A stretch of 64,000 bases of DNA from Sphingobacterium spiritivorum (GCF_016725325.1 NZ_CP068083.1:496001-560000), one strand, 5' to 3'. Shown: positions 28,701 to 38,183, numbered from the stretch's first letter. Notes: generated from the sequence alone by a model not told the origin. Made by a program: numbers and translations.

Positions 28701-28870
28701 ACGGCCTCACTGTTTCCGCCGGGATAGCTTCCTGACACCATAACGGTGGGTGGAGAAATATCCGGAAAACGGGTAACGGGCAGTCTTAATAAACCGATAA
28801 TACCGAGTATCAATAATACTACGGAAATTACGGTGGCCATTACTGGCCTGTCTATGATCTTTTTTAACAT
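25712..28870 (-). CDS. RND efflux permease, HAE1/AcrB family
   Basis: 1,052 residues, a normal AcrB length. Helix 1 is followed by the hallmark FPDISPPTVMVSGSYPGG. The proton-relay Asp pair is in helix 4 (GIVVDDAIVVVEAVHSKM). The porter-domain motifs (APGKLGEE, FRSPPVDGYG) and the second set of helices ending MLTGVIFGVFVIPLLYML are in place. It is the inner-membrane proton-driven pump for hydrophobic or amphiphilic compounds. It lies 21 bases downstream of the adaptor gene and is coupled to the outer-membrane factor gene. Substrates cannot be inferred. Confidence 0.96.
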   Translation of the reverse strand: MLKKIIDRPVMATVISVVLLILGIIGLLRLPVTRFPDISPPTVMVSGSYPGGNSEAVIRSVVTPLEEQINGVENMEYIKSSASNDGSFSISIIFKQGVNADQAAVNVQNRVQQATPILPEEVIRMGLTTSKQQNSMIMIFNVYTEDNSKYDELFLQNYVNINVLPQIKRVPGVGQAQVFGIKDYSMRVWLNPQKMAAYGLIPADINQAISSQSIEAAPGKLGEESDAALEYVMRYKGKKNQTEEYENIIVKRNGTELVRLRDVARIEFGSINYSGNSTSNGKNAVTVAILQTTGSNANDIEIGVRDVLTDASKTFPPGVKYVNLMSTKERLDEATGQVKSTLIEAFILVFLVVFLFLQDFRSTIIPAIAVPVAIVGTFFFLLVFGFTINVLTLFALVLAIGIVVDDAIVVVEAVHSKMEGTNLTGKEATHSAMGEITGAVISITLVMSAVFIPIGFMTGSSGIFYKQFAYTLAIAIIISAVNALTLTPALCAILLKNNHAEGHSESTAKAGFKKRFFTAFNAGFDNLTGKYITGLKFLTAKKWLGAGFIVLITAVAGWLMMSTPKSFVPMEDDGFIIYNLSMPPGTALDRTTATAERIDAILEKTESVETSSTITGFNILSNSASPAYAMGFIKLKPKKERGQIQDIDEIMGILSGQFAAIKEGTVMAFRSPPVDGYGVTGGAEIVLQDKAGKSPEALKKMADQVMGEIMQQPGVQYAYTTFRADFPQLEIEVDEDKAQQMGVQINSMMSTIQSYFAGDQSLNFTRFGKFYRVNVKADGVFRMDEDAFNEIFVRNDQNQMVPVKAMVVLKKVYGPESLSRYNLFNALTISVVPVPGVSSGQVMDNLEKNVLGKLPSDYGYEWTGLSLEEKSAGNQTVIILTLCLLFVYFLLAAQYESYLLPLSVLLSIPTGIIGAFASIKAIGLDNNIYVQVGLIMLVGLLAKNAILIVEFAVQRRAAGSSIKDSAIDGARSRLRPIIMTSLAFIVGMIPLMVATGGSAMGNRSISTGAAIGMLTGVIFGVFVIPLLYMLFQYLQEKVSGKNKTNQQVQNIE

Positions 28871-28891
28871 GATTACTTTTTGAAATAATTA

Positions 28892-30040
28892 TTAATGAGC
28901 CAACGAGTCTGCTGCAACACTAACAGGAGTTACTTTAACTCCTTCCGCAAGCATATCTATGCGATTGACTGCTATTTTATCGCCGGGTTTTACACCGGAT
29001 CTGACAATATAATTTTGTCCTGAGCGGCCGGAAATCTCAATAGGTCTCATAGCCACCTTACTGCTGTCTGTAAGTGCAAACACAAAAAATCTATCCTGTA
29101 TATCTTTTACACTTGCCATAGGTACACTTATCGCTTCGTCTATCTTTCGGGTAAGTACGATTCTGCCTGCACCGCCTGAGCGAAGTACTTTTTCCGGATT
29201 GGGGAATACAGCTTTCAGCGCAATGGAACCTGTCGCACGATCGATATTACCACTCGCCACTTCTACTCTGCCTTTGTGCCCGTATACTGTACCATCCGCC
29301 ATGATGATTTCAACGGTATTCATGCCCTCATCATTCTTTCTGGCTTTTGTAAAATCTATAAATTCAGCTTCACTCAATGAGAAATAGACAAATACATTAT
29401 TGATTTCAGACAAGGTCGTTAACGGAGAAGCATCTGTAGGTGTTACCAGATTACCCACTCTGTTTGGAATCCTTCCGATATAACCACTCACAGGTGCTTT
29501 GATAACTGCAAAGTCTGCGTTTATGCGGGAAGATCCCAAGGCCGATTTGGCCTGTGCAACCTGTGCGGTCGCTGCATCATACTGCGCCTGTGCAGTCTGA
29601 AGCTGTAATTCGGAAACAACTTTTCCCTGTACCAGTGGTCTGATTTTGTCAAGTTCGATTCTGGCATTCGCCTGTGCAGCAATGGCTGCCTTTAAGGATG
29701 CCTCACTATTATTGACCTGTTCACTGAATACATCTCCTTTTATTTTGAATAAAGCCTGTCCTTTAGTGACATAATCTCCTTCCTGCACAAAAATAGTTTC
29801 CAGATAACCGGACACCTGTGCTCTCACATCCACATTAACAGTTCCTTCAATAGTACCCGGATAAGTCTTGATAAGATTGGTGGTTCCTGTTGCTAATGTT
29901 ATAAAATCGGCATCTACAGCTTGCTCGCCATAGTTTTCCTCTTGCTGATTACCCGTACAAGAGCCTAATATAAAAACGAGTGCAGCGATTGGGATCAAAC
30001 GATTAAAAGTGCTTCTGAAAATAAATTCCTGCTTTACCAT
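28892..30040 (-). CDS. RND efflux periplasmic adaptor (membrane-fusion protein)
   Basis: 382 residues from the ATG at 30040, chosen over a further upstream in-frame start because it begins a lipoprotein signal (lipobox LGSC). The order is lipoyl half (DVRAQVSGYLETIFVQEGDYVTKGQALFKI), α-hairpin (~100-165), second lipoyl half (VIKAPVSGYIGRIPNRVGNLV), β-barrel and membrane-proximal domain (VKDIQDRFFVFAL…). It bridges the permease and the outer-membrane factor. First gene of the operon; the promoter should lie in the 263-bp gap before the topoisomerase gene. Confidence 0.94.
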   Translation of the reverse strand: MVKQEFIFRSTFNRLIPIAALVFILGSCTGNQQEENYGEQAVDADFITLATGTTNLIKTYPGTIEGTVNVDVRAQVSGYLETIFVQEGDYVTKGQALFKIKGDVFSEQVNNSEASLKAAIAAQANARIELDKIRPLVQGKVVSELQLQTAQAQYDAATAQVAQAKSALGSSRINADFAVIKAPVSGYIGRIPNRVGNLVTPTDASPLTTLSEINNVFVYFSLSEAEFIDFTKARKNDEGMNTVEIIMADGTVYGHKGRVEVASGNIDRATGSIALKAVFPNPEKVLRSGGAGRIVLTRKIDEAISVPMASVKDIQDRFFVFALTDSSKVAMRPIEISGRSGQNYIVRSGVKPGDKIAVNRIDMLAEGVKVTPVSVAADSLAH

Positions 30041-30148
30041 TGTGATATCATTAAAATTTTTCAAGCACAAAGAACCGGAGTTCGTACCTATAATAAATGG
30101 AGTAAATTACTGAACCGTAGAAAATCGTATCTGAACCGAATACATTGA

Positions 30149-30163
30149 TTTCTGAATCAGAAA
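30149..30163. promoter_or_regulatory. 15-base palindrome in the RND / parC divergent region
   Basis: TTTCTGAATCAGAAA is a perfect inverted repeat around a central base, 109 bases upstream of the adaptor start. A repressor site is possible, but no regulator gene lies next to it. Confidence 0.25.
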
Positions 30164-30303
30164 GGGCTTTTCTGTCCCGTCGCTTTTATTTTGTACGGCT
30201 AGTGGCATGAAGCGTTGGGAGATTCCAAAATCGTTTTGTATTTTTACCCGGATTGAGAAATCAGACCCATACAAATAAGTCTAACGATATTAGTGTACCG
30301 TAA

Positions 30304-33027
30304 ATGAGCGACGAAACGAATTACAACAACGATAATCCGGAAGAACTTACACCCCAAGAAAACGAACAGACAAGTAATACGATTCCTATTACCGGTTTAT
30401 ATGAGAACTGGTTTTTGGATTATGCTTCTTATGTGATCCTGGATCGTGCGGTTCCCCATATTAATGACGGCTTCAAGCCTGTGCAGCGACGCATCCTTCA
30501 CTCACTGAAAGAGATGGATGACGGACGGTATAATAAGGCGGCCAATGTCATAGGTAATACGATGAAGTACCATCCTCACGGAGATGCTTCTATCGGAGAT
30601 GCTATGGTACAATTGGGTCAAAAAAATTTACTGATCGACTGTCAGGGTAACTGGGGTGATCCGACTACAGGTGATTCGGCAGCAGCTCCGCGTTATATCG
30701 AAGGAAGGCTATCGAAGTTTGCTATTGAAGTTGCTTTCAATCCCGAAACTACCGAATGGCAGCTCAGCTATGACGGTCGTAACAAAGAACCAGTCACATT
30801 GCCGGTCAAATTTCCATTGCTGCTGGCACAGGGGGCTGAAGGTATCGCAGTAGGTCTGGCGACCAAGATCATGCCGCACAACTTCAACGAGCTGATCGAT
30901 GGTTCTATACAGGTCCTGAATGGGGAACGTCCCAATATATTGCCTGATTTCCTTACAGGAGGTATGGCAGATTGTTCGGCTTATAACGAGGGACAACGCG
31001 GAGGTAAAATACGGGTACGTGCCAAAATTGAGGAACGGGACAAAAAAACTCTTGCCATCACAGAAATCCCGTTTGGTACAACTACGGGAGGTCTTATTGA
31101 AAGTGTCGTCGCCGCCAATGACAAAGGAAAGATCAAGATTAAAAAAATCGAAGACAATACAGCCGAAAATGTAGAAATCATTGTTCACCTTGCTCCCGGA
31201 ATTTCTCCGGATGTGACCATAGACGCTCTGTATGCATTCACAGCCTGCGAAGTTTCGATCTCTCCCAACACATGTGTCATCAAAAACGACAGACCTCATT
31301 TTATGAGTGTCAACGATGTACTCATTGAAAATACAAAAAACACAAAAAACCTGTTGAAACAGGAGCTGGAGATTAAGTTGCATGATCTGCATGAAAAGAT
31401 TTTCTTCAGCACCCTATTGAAAATATTTATTCAGGAGGGCATGTACAAGCATCCTGATTATGAAAACTCCGGGGATTTTGATACCGTTGTTCAGGTATTG
31501 AATGAACTGTTCACACCATTTTTCCACCTCTTCTACCGTCCTATCGAACCGGAGGATTATAAGCGTCTGATCGACAAACCGATGAGTAGCATTACCCGTT
31601 TTGACGTAAAGAAAGCGGACGAACAGATGGCAGCACTGGAGGAAGAAATCAAAAATGTAAAACGTCACCTTCGGCAACTGACGGAATATGCCATAGCCTG
31701 GTTCGAAAGACTGCGTGATAAATATGGTAAAGGCCGGGAGCGCCGGACCGAACTTCGTGCTTTTGATAAGGTAGAAGCGACACAGGTAGCACTGGCAAAT
31801 GCTAAATTATATGTCAACCGTGAAGAAGGATTTATCGGTACAGGCATGAAAAAAGATGAATTCGTAAGTGACTGTTCCGATATCGATGATATCATCGTAT
31901 TCCGCGGAGATGGCAAATATGTGGTCACAAAGATTCAGGACAAGGTTTTTGTTGGTAAAGATATTATTCACGTGGCGGTCTTCAAAAAAGGAGATGAGCG
32001 CACCATCTACAATGCGGTATACAAAGAAGGTGGGACAGGTACCAGCTATGTAAAACGATTTGCAGTAGTAGGTGTAACCCGTGATAAGGAGTATGATGTA
32101 TCGAAAGGATCGAAAGGATCTAAAATATTATATTTCACGGCTAACCCTAATGGTGAAGCTGAGATAATCAATGTACAGTTAAAACCACATTCTAAGCTTC
32201 GTAAGCTGACATTTGATTTAGATCTGGCTGAAATTGCAATCAAAGGAAGGGCATCTCAGGGGAATATTGTATCGAAATATCCCGTCAAAAAGATTTCGTT
32301 CAAAAGCGCTGGTGTATCGACACTGGCAGGACGTAAAATATGGTACGACGAAATCCTTAAACGTTTGAATGTCGATGAAAGAGGTAAATATCTGGGTGAA
32401 TTTGACGGAGAAGACAAAATACTGGTTGTACTATCAGACGGCTCATATGAGTTGTCCAACTTTGATCTGAGTAATCACTTTGATGAGAAGATGATTCGTA
32501 TTGAGAAGTTCTACCCTGACCATGTATATTCTGCGATTCATCAGGACGGCAAAAGTGGAACTACTTATGTAAAACGTTTTACATTCGATGACCTTCCGAT
32601 AGGTAAACGTATGACACTGATCAATGACGAGCCGGGATCTAAGCTGATCGTATTGACCAATGCTGCTGTACCGGTTGTCAAACTGGAGCTCCTCAAAGGA
32701 AAATCGCAGACAGAAGAAGTACTGGAACAATCTCTTACTGAGATTATCGATGTAAAAGGTATCAAAGCTCAGGGTAACAGATTATCCTTCCATAATATCA
32801 GGAAAATTGAGCTGATTACACCGGAAGAGGATCTGACTTTAATAAAAGAAAAAGCAGCAAACGAAGCCGTTGCCCAAGCAACCGGAGAAGAGGCTAAATC
32901 AGATGAATCCGGAAATGTTGAGGCATCAGACGACAAAGGAACGTCTGCGGATTCCGGAATCAAACTGGAGATTACAAATCCGGATGATATACAGATAGAT
33001 GATAAGGGACAGATGGGATTATTTTAA
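30304..33027 (+). CDS. parC: DNA topoisomerase IV subunit A (ParC-type)
   Basis: 907 residues. Type IIA breakage-rejoining core with the catalytic Tyr131 in AAAPRYIEGRL and the quinolone-pocket region KYHPHGDASIGDAMVQLGQ. A coiled arm is near 440-480 and a six-blade C-terminal domain follows (SKGSKGSKILYFTANPNGEAE, GTTYVKRFTFDDLPIG). A canonical GyrA box (QRRGGKG) is absent, which favours topoisomerase IV over gyrase. The acidic tail ends in QMGLF. It decatenates replicated chromosomes; its ParE partner is outside the window. Single gene with its own terminator. Confidence 0.88.
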   Translation: MSDETNYNNDNPEELTPQENEQTSNTIPITGLYENWFLDYASYVILDRAVPHINDGFKPVQRRILHSLKEMDDGRYNKAANVIGNTMKYHPHGDASIGDAMVQLGQKNLLIDCQGNWGDPTTGDSAAAPRYIEGRLSKFAIEVAFNPETTEWQLSYDGRNKEPVTLPVKFPLLLAQGAEGIAVGLATKIMPHNFNELIDGSIQVLNGERPNILPDFLTGGMADCSAYNEGQRGGKIRVRAKIEERDKKTLAITEIPFGTTTGGLIESVVAANDKGKIKIKKIEDNTAENVEIIVHLAPGISPDVTIDALYAFTACEVSISPNTCVIKNDRPHFMSVNDVLIENTKNTKNLLKQELEIKLHDLHEKIFFSTLLKIFIQEGMYKHPDYENSGDFDTVVQVLNELFTPFFHLFYRPIEPEDYKRLIDKPMSSITRFDVKKADEQMAALEEEIKNVKRHLRQLTEYAIAWFERLRDKYGKGRERRTELRAFDKVEATQVALANAKLYVNREEGFIGTGMKKDEFVSDCSDIDDIIVFRGDGKYVVTKIQDKVFVGKDIIHVAVFKKGDERTIYNAVYKEGGTGTSYVKRFAVVGVTRDKEYDVSKGSKGSKILYFTANPNGEAEIINVQLKPHSKLRKLTFDLDLAEIAIKGRASQGNIVSKYPVKKISFKSAGVSTLAGRKIWYDEILKRLNVDERGKYLGEFDGEDKILVVLSDGSYELSNFDLSNHFDEKMIRIEKFYPDHVYSAIHQDGKSGTTYVKRFTFDDLPIGKRMTLINDEPGSKLIVLTNAAVPVVKLELLKGKSQTEEVLEQSLTEIIDVKGIKAQGNRLSFHNIRKIELITPEEDLTLIKEKAANEAVAQATGEEAKSDESGNVEASDDKGTSADSGIKLEITNPDDIQIDDKGQMGLF

Positions 33028-33057
33028 TGTACATCTTTTCTATACACGGTAAAAAGC

Positions 33058-33093
33058 AAAACGGGCTATTCTTAAAAAGATAGCCCGTTTTTT
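33058..33093. terminator. bidirectional terminator between parC and the susD-like gene
   Basis: 12-bp stem (AAAACGGGCTAT with its complement), 10-base A-rich loop and TTTTTT tail. Convergent genes on both sides. Confidence 0.85.
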
Positions 33094-33112
33094 ATTTCAT
33101 AGGATTTATGCT

Positions 33113-34711
33113 TTATTGTTTATCCCACCATACACGTCCGGATAGATTATCTCCTCCCGGAACAGCAGCAGACGCAGCTTTATAGTAAGCACTATTAGAT
33201 CCTGCTTCTTCCGCTACCGGATAAGGAAAACGACGTGGTATCGTACCGCCTGTTGCATTTCCCGGATACACAACCGGTGTCAGATTCGGATATCCGGTTC
33301 TTCTCCAGTTGAACCATGATTCATAAAAATTCAGTGCTGTATTTTGATGAATCCAGTATTGCTGACCAATCTGAGCCAGTCCGCCTGTCAGCGGATGTGA
33401 AGTAGCATAGGTCTCGGCATCCGCATCACTTATTGTTAATGCAGCATCATACTGACCTAAGAATGTAATACCGGCTTTTACGGCATTTTTATAATGAGTA
33501 GCAGCCGAACCTCCTATCCCCCATCGCTGTGCAGCCTCAGCTAACAAAAGCTCACTCTCCGCATAGGTCAGAATAAATGTAATTCCATCTCTTTTAATCA
33601 TTCCCGGATGTGGTGACGAATATTCCGGAAAACTGGTGTAGGAAGGATGCGAACTGATCGCATACAAAGGATTACTATTCAGATCTTTCCCGTTTGGCAT
33701 ACCTTTCTGAACCGCAGGGTCGGTCACGTAATTTGGGTTTTGTTTTTTATTTCCATTATCATCCAGTTCATTTGGAGTAAGGAAAAATTTAGTAACGGCT
33801 ACATTTATACGCGGATCATTTGCACTCTTCAAGGCATTGATAAAGGTATCCGACCATTTCACATAATAATGTTCCTGTCCGCCGTCGCCCAATAATACCT
33901 GAGCATTACGGTTCTGTGTCACACGTGCACCACTGAGATCATGCTTCAAAAAAGCATTATCCGCATTGCTTTGAAGGGTTTTACCAACCACTTTCTCGGC
34001 GTATGCTTTGGCAGTTGTCTCGTCCACTTTAGTCAGACGCATAGCTAATCGTAAAATCAGGGAGTTTCCAAAGCGTTTCCACTTTTCGAGGTCACTTTTA
34101 TAGATCACATCACCTGTTACCTGATCTGCATTGGCGTCTAATGCGGCCATAGCTTCTTCCACCTCTTTCAGCATACTCATATATATTTCCTGCTGTTTAT
34201 CGTATTTGGCAGACAGATTATTCTGATAGTAACCCTTACCGGCTTCGGAATAAGGAACATCTCCATACAGATCTGTGATCCGGGCAAAAATAAGGGATTT
34301 CCAGATACGTGCTACGTTATGCAGATTCTTATATTGTGGTTTATCACGAGTCAGTTCGATTACATCCACTATCGGTTTTACCTGTTCAGCATAAGCCCTT
34401 TCCCAATAAGCCGAAGTATACCAGGGAGTAAGCATGTATTTATCTCCCGCCCAATAGCTGACCACTGATGAAAGTCCCTGTATCATGGTACCTGAGTAGA
34501 TAAGATTACCACGCCAGGTCTCATAAGCAAAGTCTGTACTTCCTGTATACGTCAACTGTGAAGTGGTAAAATTGAAATTAGGATTAAAAGTTGTCGGCCC
34601 GCTATTAACAGGATCCGTATTAATATCCACAAAATCTTTGGTACAGGCTGTCATTCCCAAAAGTCCGGCTACAACCAAAAGACCATATATTTTTATTGTG
34701 TTCTTTTTCAT
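33113..34711 (-). CDS. SusD/RagB-family outer-membrane lipoprotein
   Basis: 532 residues. Lipoprotein signal with lipobox MTAC, then KDFVDINTDPVNS, the typical mature start of the SusD-like group with an N-terminal INTDPN motif. TPR-like helices follow (YEQ-type repeats, ADLYGDVPYSEAGKG, SLILRLAMRLTKVDE, FILTYAESELLLAEAAQRWG). It acts as the lid and ligand-binding partner of SusC. It follows the SusC gene by 14 bases. The ligand is unknown; this SusD subgroup is often tied to peptides, glycans or other oligomers. Confidence 0.92.
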   Translation of the reverse strand: MKKNTIKIYGLLVVAGLLGMTACTKDFVDINTDPVNSGPTTFNPNFNFTTSQLTYTGSTDFAYETWRGNLIYSGTMIQGLSSVVSYWAGDKYMLTPWYTSAYWERAYAEQVKPIVDVIELTRDKPQYKNLHNVARIWKSLIFARITDLYGDVPYSEAGKGYYQNNLSAKYDKQQEIYMSMLKEVEEAMAALDANADQVTGDVIYKSDLEKWKRFGNSLILRLAMRLTKVDETTAKAYAEKVVGKTLQSNADNAFLKHDLSGARVTQNRNAQVLLGDGGQEHYYVKWSDTFINALKSANDPRINVAVTKFFLTPNELDDNGNKKQNPNYVTDPAVQKGMPNGKDLNSNPLYAISSHPSYTSFPEYSSPHPGMIKRDGITFILTYAESELLLAEAAQRWGIGGSAATHYKNAVKAGITFLGQYDAALTISDADAETYATSHPLTGGLAQIGQQYWIHQNTALNFYESWFNWRRTGYPNLTPVVYPGNATGGTIPRRFPYPVAEEAGSNSAYYKAASAAVPGGDNLSGRVWWDKQ

Positions 34712-34725
34712 ACTGTTCTTCTTGA

Positions 34726-37700
34726 TTAAAATTTAACATTTAAGTTTACCCCAAAAGTTCTAGCCGGCGGCATACCTCCCAGTTCCAGACCAGGGAATGT
34801 CGCATTGTAGCTGGATTCCGGATCTATATTATCTGTTTTCTTCATCAGAATAAACAGATTACGGGCTACCAGACTGACATTTAAACTATTGATCTTATTA
34901 TTAAACATCTTCGCAGGGAAACTGTAACCGAAAGTCAACTGTCTGAATTTGATAAAACTGGCATCATTCACAAAACGGAATGATGTATTGTTGGCTGTAT
35001 TTTCATAAAATTTGGGTGCAGTATTACCCAATGTCTCGCGATTTTCCAGAGTCTCTTTGTGTAATCCTTTGATATAGCCCAGATAGTCTGTTCCGGAGAA
35101 CAGTTTGCCTCCGAATTTACCGTCAATCAGGAATCCGAAGTTGAATCTTTTGTATGTAAAGTCATTGTTCCAGCCGGCAAACCATTTGTTATAGGCAGAA
35201 CCATAATCTTTCAATTCACCTCTGTCCGGAGAACCGTCTGCCAGTCTTACAATTTCTCCGTTTGCATCATACTTATAGTCGTATGCTACAATCTGACCCA
35301 AAGCTTTTCCCGGAATATTCTTCAGAAAACCTACACCGGAACGAGATGTCGCAATCAGTTGTTCAGGAACACCATCTGCAAGAGAGATAACTGTATTCTT
35401 ATTGTAAGTCATATTAATAGAAGAAGTCCAGTTGAAATCTTCCTTTTTAATAATAACTCCGGTAATCAATGCTTCTACCCCTTTATTTTCAATAGATCCT
35501 GAATTCAGAATCGCTCCGTCATATCCTACTGTGCTTGATGTAGTCACAGCGGTAATCTCATCATCCGAACGTTTTTTATACCAGGTCAGATCGACATTCA
35601 AACGGTTATTGAAAAAGCGTAAATCAGTACCGATCTCTAGTTCGGAGGCTTTAGATGCTTTTAATCCTGAATTCGGAATCTCCAGATTATTGATCAGGCC
35701 TAAAGAGGCACCATTTAAGGATTCACTCATCACTCTATAGGTCAACGCTGTCTGATAAGGCCGTGTAGCTTGTCCGACAACAGCATAACCGGCTCTTAAT
35801 TTACCGAAGTTGATAGTGGAAGAATTAAGAAATTCGGTAAAAACAAAGGAACCACTGATAGAAGGATACACCACATTCAGTTTATTATCCTTACCAGGTG
35901 CGGCGAGTGTAGAGAACCAGTCTGAACGTGCACTACCTGTCAGATATAAAATATCTCTGTAGGCAAATTCCATTGTTCCATATACAGACTGCGTTTCCTG
36001 TTCTGTCTCTGCATAAGCCACAGATTTGTTCTTTAAACCTGCAATATTGTATACTCCTGGAACCAGAACTCCAGATCCCTGATTGATAGTCAGATCTGTC
36101 TTTGTATTACGGTAACTTGCACCTACATTAGGAGTCAGGGAAATATCGTCATTTACTTTAAAAGACTTACCGACTAATACGTCCGCATTGATATCTGAAA
36201 AACGCATTTTCTGTGACACCAAATTATTAGGCGGTACATATGCAAGCCCCGGAGGGAGTACGCTCAGGTAACTATTGGTATAAAAATCCTGTCCTGCACG
36301 TCCTTGTATAAACAGGCCGTTATCAAACGTATAGCGGGCAGAAATGGAACTGATCAACCGGTTTCTGTCTGTATTATTCTGGATTTCATAAGCCGCAAAC
36401 CAAGGATTTGTATCCCATGTATTTCCGGTATTGTAAGGTATTTCTGCTCCCTTATCTGTTTTCCAGGGCTTCAGATCTCTGATATCCAGACTTGTTGGCA
36501 GAAATACAGCATTGTAATTGGCACTACCTGCACCATCCGAAAGCATCGGACGATTCTTTGCTTTTTCAATAATATAATTTGCCCGTGCATCAATAGCCAG
36601 TCTTTTGATAGGTTCAAATGTACCTGTCAGATTAAAAGATTGTCTGTCTAAACCCGAATTAGGCATTATAGATTTATTTGAAACATCACTGACAGAAAAA
36701 CGAAGTGCTCCTCCGTCAAATGATTTATTCAGGGCTAAAGAATTGGTCCAGGTATGTCCGTCTTTATAGAAGTTTTTTATATTATTTTGCTGCGCAACAT
36801 AAGGTCTGGAAACCCCGTCAAACTGAGGCACACTGCTTCCGTCCAATTTTGCTCCCCAGCTGGATCCGCCTACCTGAGCAGCAGCAGCTGCACTTACCGG
36901 TTTTTCACCATTGGTTCCCTGACCATATACATATTGCCAGTCGGTGCGGTCCATTACCTGTTCTACGACATAGTTACTACTGAAATCAATCCCGGAACCT
37001 TTTCCTGATTTGGTTGTGATCAGGATAACCCCTGCTTTGGCACGTGAACCATAAAGCGCTGATGCAGCTGCACCTTTCAGTACAGATATACTTTCGATGT
37101 CATCAGGATTCAAGTTACCGATAGCATCTCCCATATCCGGCGCATTGTCCCATTGACTCCCTTTATTTCCGTTAGGGTTAGTATTTCCGAATCCTACCGG
37201 CGCATTTTCCATAGGAACACCATTGATGACATACAGAGGCTGATTCGTCTGGCTCAGACTGGATGCCCCTCTGATCACCACACTGGTCGCTGACCCGACA
37301 CCTCCGGAAGTAGCACTCACATCAAGACCGGCCACTTTACCGACAAGAGAGTTGGCAATATTGTTTTCACGAGCCTGTGTCAGTGTCTCCCCGTTAATCT
37401 GGGTTACGGAATAACCTAGCGTACGCTTTTCACGGGTCACGCCCAGAGCTGTGACTACGACTTCATTTAAAAGCTGATTGTCTTCCTGCAGTGCGATTTT
37501 AATCTCATTGTTGTTTTGAACCGTTACTTCCTGAGACAGATAGCCGGCAAAAGAAATTAACAGTACACTACCGGAATTTACATCTAATTCAAAGCGGCCA
37601 TTCAGGTCTGTTGCTTTACCGATAGCCGTTCCTTTAAGGCGTACAGTCGCTCCGGATAGTGCTACTCCCTGTGCATCCGTTACTATTCCTCTCACTTTTA

Positions 37701-38070
37701 ATTGTTGTCTGGGTGTAATCACCACAAGTCCGTCACCTGAAACAGAATATTGAAGATCAGATCTTTTGAAAAGTCTATCCAATACATCGACAACCTTCGT
37801 TTCTTTTACAGATAAGGATATTTCTTTGTTCAATAATTGGTTTGTCGAGTTATAGACAAAGTAGTAATCGCTATTTTGTTCTATAATCTTCAACACTTTA
37901 CTCAGTTTGGTTTTGTTAACATCTAAGGTAACTTTTTGCTGAGAATAGACACCTGCCGACACATGGAGGCAGGCGATTAACATCATAATCAAAGTTAGTT
38001 TCATCCAGATAATGAATCTAAAGCGCATAAAACATACCTTATGCACTTGCAATAAGCAATTTTTAATCAT
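34726..38070 (-). CDS. SusC/RagA TonB-dependent transporter with STN signalling domain
   Basis: 1,114 residues from the ATG at 38070; another in-frame ATG at 38028 gives an equally plausible signal peptide, and a GTG further upstream (38109) is unlikely. After the signal come an STN domain (KTKLSKVLKIIEQNSDYYFVYN), a CarboxypepD-like repeat (VRGIVTDAQGVALSGATVRLKG), a TonB-box-like stretch (NEVVVTALGVTREKRTLGYS), the plug (LSGSTS…VVIRGASSL, VLKGAAASALYGSRA) and the barrel ending in FGVNLNVKF. The STN domain contacts the FecR anti-sigma, matching the gene order sigma-fecR-susC-susD. No hydrolase is attached, so the imported substrate is unknown. Confidence 0.93.
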   Translation of the reverse strand: MIKNCLLQVHKVCFMRFRFIIWMKLTLIMMLIACLHVSAGVYSQQKVTLDVNKTKLSKVLKIIEQNSDYYFVYNSTNQLLNKEISLSVKETKVVDVLDRLFKRSDLQYSVSGDGLVVITPRQQLKVRGIVTDAQGVALSGATVRLKGTAIGKATDLNGRFELDVNSGSVLLISFAGYLSQEVTVQNNNEIKIALQEDNQLLNEVVVTALGVTREKRTLGYSVTQINGETLTQARENNIANSLVGKVAGLDVSATSGGVGSATSVVIRGASSLSQTNQPLYVINGVPMENAPVGFGNTNPNGNKGSQWDNAPDMGDAIGNLNPDDIESISVLKGAAASALYGSRAKAGVILITTKSGKGSGIDFSSNYVVEQVMDRTDWQYVYGQGTNGEKPVSAAAAAQVGGSSWGAKLDGSSVPQFDGVSRPYVAQQNNIKNFYKDGHTWTNSLALNKSFDGGALRFSVSDVSNKSIMPNSGLDRQSFNLTGTFEPIKRLAIDARANYIIEKAKNRPMLSDGAGSANYNAVFLPTSLDIRDLKPWKTDKGAEIPYNTGNTWDTNPWFAAYEIQNNTDRNRLISSISARYTFDNGLFIQGRAGQDFYTNSYLSVLPPGLAYVPPNNLVSQKMRFSDINADVLVGKSFKVNDDISLTPNVGASYRNTKTDLTINQGSGVLVPGVYNIAGLKNKSVAYAETEQETQSVYGTMEFAYRDILYLTGSARSDWFSTLAAPGKDNKLNVVYPSISGSFVFTEFLNSSTINFGKLRAGYAVVGQATRPYQTALTYRVMSESLNGASLGLINNLEIPNSGLKASKASELEIGTDLRFFNNRLNVDLTWYKKRSDDEITAVTTSSTVGYDGAILNSGSIENKGVEALITGVIIKKEDFNWTSSINMTYNKNTVISLADGVPEQLIATSRSGVGFLKNIPGKALGQIVAYDYKYDANGEIVRLADGSPDRGELKDYGSAYNKWFAGWNNDFTYKRFNFGFLIDGKFGGKLFSGTDYLGYIKGLHKETLENRETLGNTAPKFYENTANNTSFRFVNDASFIKFRQLTFGYSFPAKMFNNKINSLNVSLVARNLFILMKKTDNIDPESSYNATFPGLELGGMPPARTFGVNLNVKF

Positions 38071-38099
38071 ACTTTGGTACTTGGTTAAAGTTAAAACTT

Positions 38100-38131
38100 G
38101 GCAGCGCACTTTTTGGCTTAGTTATGCTGCC
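38100..38131 (-). promoter_or_regulatory. possible leader hairpin upstream of susC
   Basis: GGCAGC and GCTGCC at the ends of a 32-base stretch could pair around a 20-base loop, 30-61 bases upstream of the susC start. Weak evidence. Confidence 0.25.
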
Positions 38132-38153
38132 GGTTTACTAATCATTTTTTAGG

Positions 38154-38181
38154 AGGATGGTGTTGGCTCACCATCCTTTTT
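38154..38181. terminator. hairpin between fecR and susC
   Basis: 9-bp stem AGGATGGTG / CACCATCCT with a 6-base loop and T5 on the plus-strand side. Genes here run on the minus strand, where no U run follows the stem, so it may be a processing or attenuation site or a terminator of antisense transcripts. Confidence 0.4.
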
Positions 38182-38183
38182 AA

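Noticed and set aside
30709..31392. Cys-rich open frame of 227 codons antisense to parC
   Set aside because: Long but fully contained in the conserved topoisomerase core; amino-acid use is that of a reverse-strand shadow.
30304..33027. GyrA
   Set aside because: Length and catalytic core also fit gyrase A, but no GyrA box QRRGGKG is visible in the C-terminal domain; topoisomerase IV is the better reading.
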